Below are positions 49,401 to 59,900 of a stretch of DNA of 64,000 nt, piece by piece. Each line of letters starts with the position of its first letter. Within the stretch, counting starts at the first letter, position 1. Origin of the DNA: Paenibacillus alvei DSM 29 (lineage in GTDB: Bacteria; Bacillota; Bacilli; Paenibacillales; Paenibacillaceae); NCBI RefSeq assembly GCF_000293805.1, contig NZ_AMBZ01000007.1:62001-126000 (forward strand), read 5' to 3'. The notes below the pieces were generated by a model. The model ran no database searches and was not told the DNA's origin. It was given only the letters and a program-made list of their open reading frames with translations. A program made the position numbers and the translations under genes.

Positions 49401-50957
49401 AACGATACGGAGCAGATGCTGTGTGATATTTGGGCGAAAGTTCTCGGTGTTGAACAAGTCGGGATTTACGATAATTTCTTTGAACTCGGCGGGGATTCCA
49501 TTCTTAGTATTCAAGTCGTTACTCAGGCAGCTCAATTGGGTCTGCGACTGACACCAAAGCAAATATTCGAGCATCGACTGATTGCAGAGTTGGCGGAATA
49601 TGTGGGCACGAAGCCAGAGGTGAATGCGGAGCAAGGAGAAGTGACAGGCTGTGTGCCATTACTGCCAATTCAGCGTTGGTTCTTCAAGCAGCAGTTCGCG
49701 GATGCCCATCATTGGAATCAAGCTATGATGTTAACTGTAAAGCGACCGATTGAGACATTTATGCTTGAACAGGCATTTACGCATTTACTGGCACATCATG
49801 ATGCGTTGCGGATGCGATTCGGCAATGAAGAATGCCCACCTGAAGCAACGCTTGCGGCAGCTGAGGAAATTAAGATTCACAATATCGACGTGTCTTTTCT
49901 CGATGTAGTGGAGCAGAATCAGGTGATTGAGCAAACGTCTGCTGAGCTGCAGGCCAGCTTGAACTTGCATGATGGGCCACTCGTCCGTGTTGCATATTTT
50001 AATCGAGGCTCGAAGTCGGATCCACTGCTCCTTATCATCATTCATCATTTGGCAGTTGACGGTGTTTCATGGAGAATTCTCCTTGAGGATTTGGAGACGC
50101 TATGCAATCAGCTATGTGATAATCAGCCTGTCAAGCTGCCTGCCAAGACAACTTCTTACAAGCGTTGGGGTGAGGTGCTTCAGCACTACGCACATTCGGA
50201 AGCCGTTAGAGAAGAAGCGGCAAGCTGGATAGCGAGCAGTAACAAGAAGCCTGCACAGCTTCCGCTCGACATGGCAAGTGAAGAGAATCTTGCTGCCGTG
50301 AACACTGTTGCAAATTCCACAGTTCATACTGCTGTATTATCTGAATCAGATTCATTAGCATTGCTGAATGAAGTTCCGGGGATCGCTCGAGCTAATGTGC
50401 CTGAGCTGCTGCTGTCAGCCATCGTGCTCGCAATGGGAAATTGGACAGGAAAGCGTGAACTGCTTGTGCATATGGAAGGACACGGGCGTGAAGAAATCGT
50501 GGAAGATGTAGATTTATCACGTACGGTAGGTTGGTTTACGACCATGTATCCGGTGAATCTGTCGGTTGTTGAGGCATCGCCACCTGATGCTGTAGTCAAA
50601 GCGGTCAAAGAACAACTGCGTTCGATTCCGAATAAAGGCATCGGCTATGGACTATTGCGTTACCTTAGCGAGGATGAGACATACACCCAATTGCAACAAC
50701 AGGAACCTGCGGATATCAGTTTCAATTATCTTGGCCGGTTCTATCAAGCGGTAGATGATTCTACTTTGTTCGATCTATCTACATTGTCTGCCGGATCGGT
50801 GCTTAGCCAACATGGTCACCGACCACATATACTTGACATCAATGTAATGGTAGTCGAAGATCGGATTCACCTCTATATTACTTATTGTCAACAATTACAC
50901 AAAAAACGACCATCACAGCGTTTGCCGAGTGGATCGAACGAGAATTGCAAGCATTGA
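46485..50957 (+). CDS. NRPS 2, first part: C-A-PCP-E module 4, frame lost at its 3' end
   Basis: A docking-like start MGVLIEDIYRLSPMQQG leads into C (HHLLLDG 142), A (YTSGSTG 614; Asp659), PCP Ser1005 and E (HHLAVDG 1187). The A code reads DALFMGATIK, a hydrophobic-residue pattern without a confident match. The start codon overlaps the NRPS 1 stop (TAATG), with AGGAGG 11 nt upstream. The E domain runs normally to YCQQLHKK. The frame then leaves the family pattern for the last ~18 codons (RPSQRLPSGS...) and stops, while the expected E-C linker continues in the -1 frame. With one extra base at the A6 run 50901-50906 this gene and the next would form a single 5669-residue synthetase. Confidence 0.85.
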   Translation: MGVLIEDIYRLSPMQQGMFFHSLYDEGSQAYITQVQFSLHGELNRPAFVEAWQLVLGRHPVLRTSLVWEDVEEPYQVVQANVKVPMIEHNWGEASLEEQEELFARLLAADREAAFDLKVAPLMRVTLVRLKNDSHRVLWTFHHLLLDGWSIPLVIQDLFSFYNAVDQGIQPQLPEVRPYGDYSEWLEAQDMVKVEQFWRSNLQGFTAPTALPADIERGTEAGYAQASLRLSRNTTDILNRFARKCRITPNTLFQSAWALLLSSCSGEEDVLYGTTVSGRPANLPGVEAMVGLFINTLPVRVNVSSDAVLGPWLRQAQARQAELRLYEYSPLLQVQGWSDVPRGTPLFDSLFVFENIQTDSKTWDVNDRLSVSDQDALEQPDLPLTVVVLPGKEILLRMLYDVSRFSEKQVHWLLHRLQVVLEAMSVSGEGVMLKDLPFITAEEEQMIVQQWNDTSIAYPSEKTIHQLFEEQVAARPEHAALYSEGMSWSYMELNRCANAVARKLVELGIRNEQLIPMITHRSPDMVIGMLAILKAGGAYVPIDPAYPSERIEVIVEDCESNLLLATSKNSLPAFTFDGEVVFMDEVLASLEQAGEGEDNLALDAAPSNLAYVMYTSGSTGRPKGVMIEHRNVIRLVKHSNYVQFDEQTCMLQTGAVVFDAATLEVWGALLNGGQLVVLDNDTILDGRRMKQAIEQYDVNTMFITAPLLHQLSQQDSSIFNRLHTLMTGGDVLSVPHMNRLLQSNPGLTIVNAYGPTENTTISTTFSFTTEQPGAIPIGRPIANSSAYVVDRHLRLLPPGMKGELIVGGDGVARGYRNRPDLTEEKFIESPFRQEERCYRTGDLVRYREDGIIEFIGRIDSQVKIRGFRIEPGEIEHVLVSHPQVKEALVIAVQAGKGDKRLVAYTVVEQVDAAVTPDILRDYLKRDLPEHMIPAAFVLLDSFPLMINGKVDRRSLPAPDWTANEHRDYVPARNDTEQMLCDIWAKVLGVEQVGIYDNFFELGGDSILSIQVVTQAAQLGLRLTPKQIFEHRLIAELAEYVGTKPEVNAEQGEVTGCVPLLPIQRWFFKQQFADAHHWNQAMMLTVKRPIETFMLEQAFTHLLAHHDALRMRFGNEECPPEATLAAAEEIKIHNIDVSFLDVVEQNQVIEQTSAELQASLNLHDGPLVRVAYFNRGSKSDPLLLIIIHHLAVDGVSWRILLEDLETLCNQLCDNQPVKLPAKTTSYKRWGEVLQHYAHSEAVREEAASWIASSNKKPAQLPLDMASEENLAAVNTVANSTVHTAVLSESDSLALLNEVPGIARANVPELLLSAIVLAMGNWTGKRELLVHMEGHGREEIVEDVDLSRTVGWFTTMYPVNLSVVEASPPDAVVKAVKEQLRSIPNKGIGYGLLRYLSEDETYTQLQQQEPADISFNYLGRFYQAVDDSTLFDLSTLSAGSVLSQHGHRPHILDINVMVVEDRIHLYITYCQQLHKKRPSQRLPSGSNENCKH

Positions 50958-53900
50958 TTCAAGCGGCGCTTCATACACCAAATAAATGGTTCACTCCATC
51001 TGACTTCCCGCTGGCTATACTCTCACAGCATCAGCTTGAACGGCTGGTTGGATCAGAAGGTGCATTGGCTGGAAAGACATTGCAAGATATATATCCATTA
51101 TCCTCGCTGCAGGCTGGAATGTTGTATGAATCGCTGCTTGAGGAAAAGGCTTATGCATATTGTCAACAATCGGTCTTCACGCTGCGGGGGCATGTTCGGG
51201 CTGCTCTGTTCGAGAATGCTTGGCAGCAAGTGATTGACAAGCATGATATATTCCGCACTGTATTCGTGTGGGAAGGAGTGGACGAGCCTCATCAGGCTGT
51301 TATTGAGAGAGCGAGCCTTCCGATTTATTGGGAGGATTGGAGCGGTGTGCCGCCACATGAGCAAGCAGTGAAGCTAGATATACTGCTGCAAGAAGATCGT
51401 GATCGTAAGTATAATTTGCTTGCGGCTCCGTTAATGCGGATTACGATGATTCGGTCAAGTGATGATTGTTATAAGATGGTATGGAGCTTCCATCACATTT
51501 TGCTCGACGGTTGGAGTTTGCAATTGGTGTGGGGAGAGGTGCTGCAAACGTATGAGTCAGCCGTGCAGGGCCAGTGGTTTGCATCCCATAGACCGAAACC
51601 CTACAAGGAGTTTATTCGATGGATCCGTCAGAAGAACCAGCATGAAGCTGAGGCATTCTGGCGAGATTATTTGCAAGGTGTTCCTCCAGGACAGTTGGCT
51701 ATTATGCAACCGAGTGAGACAGAAGGAAACGGCACAGGGGGATATGCCATTAAGTTGTCCGCGGATGTAACGAATATGTTGCAGCAATTAGCACGCAGTC
51801 ATCAACTGACGATGGGTATCCTTGTTCAAGGAGCATGGGCTTATCTGCTAAGTAAGTATAGCGGGAATGATCAGGTTCTGTTTGGAGTAACCGTCGCAGG
51901 TCGTCCGACGGATATCCAAGGTGCTGATTCTATGATCGGCCTATTCATTAATACACTGCCAATGAAAGCAACGATTACACCGTCGCTGCGGCTGGTCGAT
52001 TGGTTAGAGCGCTTGCAGCAGGACTTAAGCGACATCCGTCAATATGAGCACTCTTCATTAATCGATATTCAGGGTTGGAGTGATGTTCCGCGAGGAACAC
52101 CACTAATCGAGAGCTTGGTTGTCTTTGAAAATTATCCAACAGATACGGCTGCACAACAAGGTATGCAAAGTTTGAAAATCGAAGACATTCGGGCATATGA
52201 AAACCCGGATATTCCGTTAACTATCGCTGCTGTGCCTGGTGAAGAAATGATGTTGTCGGTTCTGTACGAACGCAGTCGTTTCTCTCCGGCAGAAATGGAG
52301 CGACTGCTCGGGCATTTGCAGGCCGTATTGGAGGGCATGATTTCGAATCCGATGCAGTTGCTTGGCACATTGGATATTCTGACCGAACAAGAACGTAAGC
52401 AATTAATCGTAGAATGCAATGATACGACTGTTGAGATACCTGATCAACCGATACACGAGCTGTTCAGAGAGCAGGTAGCGAAGCGACCAGACGACCATGC
52501 TGTGATCTCGAAATCTAGAGTTATCACGTACCGCGAATTGGATGCGCTGTCTAACTCATTAGCCAACGTATTAAAAGAACGTGGAATTAAGAGGGAAGAG
52601 CTTATTCCGATTATGGCAGAACGTTCACCGCAAATGATTATTGCGATGCTGGCAATACTCAAAGCGGGTGGAGCATACGTACCGATCGATCCAACTTATC
52701 CGCGTGAGCGAATTGAGTTCATGCTTGAAGACACTGACGTGCGCTTGCTGATTGTGTCCACGCGGGATGGGCTGCCGGCATTCTCCTTTACCGGAGAGGT
52801 ACTGTCGATAGATGAAATGTCGTTGACCACTGAGCAAGCAGAGACAGAGAACGTAGGTTATTATGGCAATGCTGCCGATCTAGCGTACGTGATGTATACA
52901 TCTGGCTCAACGGGAAGGCCTAAGGGTGTTATGGTAGAGCAACGCAATATTATTCGACTTGTTAAAAATATCAACTATGTACGGCTCGATGAGAATTCAC
53001 GTATTCTGCAGGCAGGAGCGGTTGTATTTGATGCTTCTACGTTTGAAATATGGGGTGCTTTACTTAATGGTGGCCAGGTCTATTTAACAGATAATGAAGT
53101 GATACTCGACGGCCAGCGGTTGAAGCAGGAAATTGAAAACTATCGTATTAACACGATGTTCTTGACAACTGCGCTTCTGCATCAGCATGTCACGCAGGAT
53201 AGCGGTATTTTCCAAGGACTTGACACCTTGCTAGCGGGCGGGGAAACCATCTCTCCACAGCATGTGAATCGACTGCTCAAAGATAACCCTAATCTGACGT
53301 TCCTGCATGTTTATGGACCAACAGAAAATACGACCTTTTCGACGATGTACCGAGTTGCCTGTGAACATCCCGATGTTGTTCCGATCGGAAGTCCTATTCC
53401 GAACTCGACCGCTTATGTCGTGGATAGCCAATTGAACTTGCTGCCGGTTGGCGTGCCCGGTGAATTACTAGTTGGCGGTCAAGGAGTTGCCAGAGGGTAT
53501 TGGAAACGTTCTGACATGACGAATAAGAGCTTCATTCCAAGTCCATTCCGTGCCGGAGAACGCTGCTACCGTACGGGCGACTTGGTCCGAATGAATGAGG
53601 ACGGCCAGATCGAATTTATCGGACGTATCGACAATCAAGTAAAAATACGCGGCTTCCGCGTAGAACCAGGAGAGATCGAAGTAATTCTGCTGACACATCC
53701 AGATATCCAAGAAGCTGTCGTGATTGTGCGGGAAGATGAGCCGGGCAATAAACGATTGGTTGCTTATCTAGTTGCAGCAGAGCTGGCAGGGGATAGCGTC
53801 ACACCGGATGTGTTGCGTCAATTCGCCAAGGAGCACTTGCCTGAGCATATGATCCCGTCTGCATTCATCATACTGGATACACTACCACTGACGATCAATG

Positions 53901-56900
53901 GTAAGGTTGATCGCAGAGCATTGCCAGTTCCAGACTATACTTCTAATGAAGTTGAACCAGAGCAATTGACTGTGGTTCAAGAATTGCTTGTATCGCTTTG
54001 GTCGCGTGTACTAGGTGTAAGCCATGTACGTATTACAGATGATTTTTTCATGCTCGGCGGACATTCTTTAATGGCTACACAGCTTATTTCGCGTATACGT
54101 GAAGTGTTCAAGGTTGATTTGCCGCTGCGAGCCATTTTCAACTATCCAACGATAGAACAGTTTGCCTTACAGGTGGAAGTTGCCCGCAAGCATGGAATAG
54201 AAGCTGCGCAACCAATGGTTCCCGTTACAAGGCCGGACATCCTGCCGTTATCCTATGCACAGCAGCGATTGTGGTTCTTGGATCAGCTTGAGCCGGATAA
54301 TCGCTTTTATAACATTTATACAGTGCTGCGCTTGAGCGGAGAATTCCATATAGAAGCCTTTGAACTTAGCTTGAAGCAGATCGTGAAGCGTCATGAAACG
54401 TTCCGTACAACATTCGTATCGAAGGACGGCAGTCCACGGCAGGTCATTAGTCCAGAAGTGCATGTGAGCGTACCGATAGTTGATCTGAGCGATGTTTCGA
54501 AGGACAAACGCGAGAAAGCTGCGCTCCGAATAGCTGCGGAAGAGGTACAGCGGCCATTTGACTTGACGACAGACTGCTTGATAAGGGTTACTGTATTGAA
54601 ATTATCTCCTGATGATCATGTTGTTGTGCTTGTAATGCACCATATTATTTCAGACGGCTGGTCAATTGGCGTGTTCGTAAGGGAACTTGGGACTTACTAT
54701 GAAGGCTTCTGTTCAGGTGAAGCGGTGAGTCTCCCGGATCTGTCAATCCAATATGCGGATTATGCGCTATGGCAGCGTGAATGGCTGCAAGGTACGAATC
54801 GTGAAGTGCAATTATCTTATTGGACTAAGAAACTAGAAGGGATTCCGACTATTCTGGAACTGCCTGCCGATTATCCAAGACCTCCGATACAAACGTTCTC
54901 GGGTGCGCTTGTCAATTGCATTCTGCCAAGTAAAGTGGTACTGGAGCTTGAGAAGCTGAGTCGTGAAGAGGGCGCGACATTGTACATGACTTTGCTAACT
55001 GCATTCCAAGTTCTGCTTCATCGTTATTCTGGGCAGGACAGCTTATGTATTGGCATTCCCGTTGCGAACCGGAACCGCCCAGAGATTGAGAGCTTAATCG
55101 GATTCTTCGTCAATATGCTGCCGATTCGTGCGGACTTCACAGCAGGTACTACAGTTCGAGATATGCTGCAGCAAGTGAGAGAGACGACTTTGGAGGCGTT
55201 CGATCATCAAGACTTGCCTTTCGAGCAATTGGTAGAGGTTATGCAGCCAGAACGTAGCTTGACTCATAGTCCATTATTTCAAGTAATCTTTGATCTTCAG
55301 ACGAAGCAAATGAGCACGATTGAATTACCAGGGTTGTCTACGACACCTATGAATGTTGAACTGGGAGAATCCAAGTTTGATCTGGAACTAACAATGGTAG
55401 AAGTACCAGAGGGAATGCTTGCTTCCTTCAATTACAACACCGCTTTGTTCCAAGCAGAGCGAATCGAACGGATGATGGTACATTACTGCACCTTGTTAGA
55501 ACAGATGGCAGCGTATCCTGATCGACCAGTGGACGAAATCAGGATACTGACGAATGAGGAGCTCGAGCAAGTGCTTGTAAAGTGGAATGCGACAGCAGCT
55601 AATATTCCTAATTTATGTAGTCATGAACGGTTCGAGCAACTCGCAATACAAAGACCGGATGCGATTGCGCTTGTTGTAGAAAACAAAACCATAACTTATC
55701 GGGAGCTGAATGAGCGTTCCAATCAACTGGCGCATTATTTACGTAAGCTGGGAGTCGCTCCTGAAGTGTTGGTGGGGATATGTGCCAACCGATCAGTTGA
55801 ATTTGCAATTGCTTTGCTTGCGGTCTTTAAGGCAGGCGGTGTGTATGTCCCGATCGATCCAGATTATCCGCAAGAGCGGATTGCCTATATGATGGAACAT
55901 TCAAAGCTCGAGTTCTTGCTAACGCAACAACATCTTTTGGATCGATTGCCGAAGCATGCGGCTAGAACAGTTTGCTTAGATTCTGACTGGAACTCGATCA
56001 TGCAAGAGCCTACTACTGCAATTGATGACGATGCTAGTAACGTGACTCAGGAGAATGCTGCCTATGTCATTTATACGTCTGGGTCGACGGGCGAACCAAA
56101 AGGTGTTGTCGTTACTCACGGCTCTTTGATTAACCATAATCTAAGTGTGAGCAAGGTATTCGGGATTCGTGCAGAGGATCGTGTGCTGCAGTTTGCAACG
56201 ATTAGCTTTGACGTAGCGTTAGAGGAATTTTTCTCTGCATGGACGAGTGGAGCCACAGTTGTCATGGCTGTCGACCGGCTAATGACAATTGAAGCATTTA
56301 GCAAGTTTGTAGATGATTATCAATTAACTGTACTGAATCTTCCATCAGCCTACTGGCATGAATGGGTACGTGATCTTGTTCAGACTGAAAACAAGCCCCC
56401 TGATTGTGTGCGTACTGTCATTGTTGGCAGTGAACGCCCATCACCAGAGCATCTGGCAGATTGGAGAAGAATCGTCGGTGATCGCATCGCTTGGTTTAAT
56501 GCATACGGTCCTAGTGAGGCGACGATTACGTCTACCATATTCAGTATTCCTGCGTTGGATGCCGACGGAGGATCGCATTATGACGAGATACCGATCGGAA
56601 GGCCAATTGCCAATACTCAAGTCTATCTGTTAGATGAGTACATGCGGCCTGTTCCAATCGGGATTCCTGGTGAACTTTACATTGGTGGCAATGGTTTGGC
56701 ACGCGGCTATTTAAACAAGCCTGAACTTACAGCAGAACGCTTCATACAGCATCCGCTTGGCTTGGATGGGACTCTATATCGTACGGGAGACTTGGCTAGA
56801 TATAAGGAAGATGGCAATATCGAGTTTTTAGGCCGTACTGATTATCAAGTGAAGATACGAGGGTTCCGCATCGAACTTGGGGAAGTAGAGGCTGCACTGC

Positions 56901-59900
56901 GGCAGCAGCTACATGTGCAAGATGCTGTTGTCATCGCTTGTGAAGCTCGTCCAGGTGAACAACGGTTAGTCGCTTATGCAGTACCACAAGCTGGAAGACA
57001 GCTTGATGTCAACTCATTGCGCAATGCGTTGAAGGAGAAGCTGCCGATCTATATGGTTCCAGCTATGATTGTGGCATTATCCGAGCTGCCGATGACACCT
57101 GCAGGCAAAGTAGATCGCAGAGCACTCCCAGCTCCAGATTGGTCGGCGATAGAAGCTGCGGTTGAATATGCGGAACCACGCAATATAACAGAGTTACAGC
57201 TCTGTCGAATTTGGCAGCAGGTGCTTGGAATTGCTCGTGTTGGCATTCATGATAACTTCTTTGAATTAGGTGGAGACTCTATTCTTAGTATTCAGATCGT
57301 AGCTCGGAGTAATCAGGCAGGCTTAAAGCTGACACCGCGGCAAATGTTCCAGTATCAAACGGTAGCGGAATTAGCTACTATCGTCGAGTTTGCTGCACCT
57401 GTACAGGCTGAACAGGGGATCGTGACGGGTGAAGTATCCCTTACCCCAATTCAGCAATGGTTCTTTGAGCAGTCGATGACGGAACCTCACCATTGGAATC
57501 AGGCAGTCATGCTTACGATAGCGCAACCAGTAAATATTTTTGCTCTGGAGCAGGCATTCGTGCATTTGTTGAACCATCATGATGTACTGCGCGCACAATA
57601 CGAGCGGACAGGGTCGGGCTGGGTGCAGAAAATAGCAGAGGCGAGTTCAGCGTATACAGTTGACAGATTCGACTTGTCCGCACTGTCAGCAGACGAGCAG
57701 CGTGATGCGCTACGAGCGCATGCAGACAAGTTGCAAGCGAGCTTGAATTTGACCGAAGGACCACTCTTCAAGTCGGTACTGTTCGACACAGGGGCGACGC
57801 AACCAGCAAAATTGCTATTGTTTGCACATCATCTGGTCGTGGATGGCGTGTCATGGAGAATTATCCTTGAAGATGTGCAGGCTGCTTACTCGCAACTCAT
57901 ACAGGATCAAACTGTAACACTGCCGCTCAAGACAACCTCATATACTGCTTGGTCTACAGAACTTCAGTCCTTTGCCCAGCAGCCGGGAGTGTTGCAAGAA
58001 CTATCCTACTGGCTCGAACAGTCAGGTTCGGCTGAGCTACCGCTTGATTTTGAGCTGAGTGCACAAGATGTAGCAGCAGCGAATACGTTCGCTTCCGTGC
58101 AATCGGTTGAGGTGTCGCTCGATGAGCAAGAGACGAGAATGCTGTTGCAAGACATGCCAACGGTGTTCAAAACGCAAGTAAACGATGTATTGTTGACGGC
58201 ATTGGCGCTTGCTGTCAAAGGCTGGACTGGGCAAGAAGCTGTACTTATTCATCTCGAAGGACATGGACGCGAGGAATTGGTCGGAGACATCGATCTGTCA
58301 CGAACGGTCGGCTGGTTCACAGCTGTGTACCCGCTTAAGATCGATATCGAACATACAAATTCCCAATTGGATGCGCTCAAAAAAGTAAAAGAACAGCTTC
58401 GCCTAGTTCCAAAGCATGGAATCGGATACGGTTTGCTTCGCTATCTGAGTGAAGATGATGCCGTACGAGAACGGCTGGCGGCCATGGCAGAGCCGCACAT
58501 TATCTTTAACTATTTAGGACAATTCGATCAAGTGATGCAGGATGGAACATTCTCTCTCGCTCATGAGTCAACAGGAACGATGCAAAGCCCGTCATCTCCA
58601 AGATCGAATCCGATTGAAATTAATGCGGCGGTATCGGGTGGCAAGCTGCAACTTACCTTTATGTACAGTGAGAACCTTCATAAGAAGGAAACATTGGAAC
58701 GATTGGCCGCTGGCTATGTGCAGTCTGTGCGAGAAATATTGTGTATACCTCGCGCTGCGGAACTGTCTGTGCTTACACCGTCCGACTTTCCGCAGGCTTT
58801 GGTCGACCAACAGCAATTGGATACGATCATCGCCAGAATCACTCATTTGGAAGATCTATATGCACTGTCTCCAATGCAAAAAGGAATGCTGTTCCATACG
58901 TTATACTCCGAAGAATCATCAACCTATTTTGAACAAACGGCGTTCTCGATCAAAGGAAATCTGGATGTGATGCAGTTCCGCCGCGCTTGGCAAGAGGTAG
59001 TTAATCGACATTCCATCTTACGAACTCAACTCGTTGTGAATGGGGTGTCTGAACCGCATCAAGCCGTGCTAGCCGCGGTAGAGTTGCCGTTCGTAGAAGT
59101 GGATTGGCAGCATCTTGCGGCAGAGGAGCAAGCAGTTCGCTTGTCACAGTTCCTTCAGGAAGACATTGATCGCGGGTTCGACTTGACGCAGGCACCGCTT
59201 ATGCGTATTACCTTATTCAAAGAGGCAGCGGATCGCCATTCGCTCGTATGGAGTCATCATCATCTGTTAATTGATGGCTGGAGCGTTCCGATCATACTAT
59301 CCGAAGTCGTACATATGTACGATTCATATATGAAGGATGCTGCTGTAGAACTGAATGACGTACGTCCGTTTCGGGACTATATCGCCTGGCTGCAAGAGCA
59401 GGATATGGATCAAGCCCAAGCCTTTTGGCAGGATATGCTTCGCGGGATAAGTGAACCTACGCCGCTTCCGATGAAGCGTTCGTCGTCCAGTTCCTCGATA
59501 GCGGCAGACTGGAAGACCATTGGTTTGTCCCATATGCTGTCGGCACGTCTGAATCAAATCGCGCGCACGCAAAAAGTGACGCTCAATACGATCGTACAGG
59601 CAGCATGGGCGATTCTGTTGAGCAGATACAGTGGAGCGGAAGAAGTTATTTACGGTACAACGGTGTCTGGTCGGCCTGCTGATTTTGCAGGGGTCGAATC
59701 TATGGTCGGTCTATTCATTAATACGCTGCCAGTGCGTGTAGCTATCGATGAAGAGCAAGCAGTTCAGCAGTGGTTGAATCAGTTGAACAAGCAGATAGTC
59801 GACATTCGACAGTTCGAGTATAGCCCGCTCGTTCAAGTGCAAGGCTGGAGCGATGTGCCGAACGGAATTCCGTTATTCGACAGTCTTGTTGTATTCCAAA

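Noticed and set aside
50897-50909. A canonical programmed -1 slippery heptamer
   Set aside because: The heptamer would be C AAA AAA, with a first-position mismatch after slipping, and no downstream stem-loop was recognised; left as a lesser alternative to an indel.
50885-50960. An independent NRPS gene starting at TTG 50885
   Set aside because: No ribosome site, it begins inside an E-C linker, and other synthetases here start with docking motifs; a frame change in one gene explains it better.
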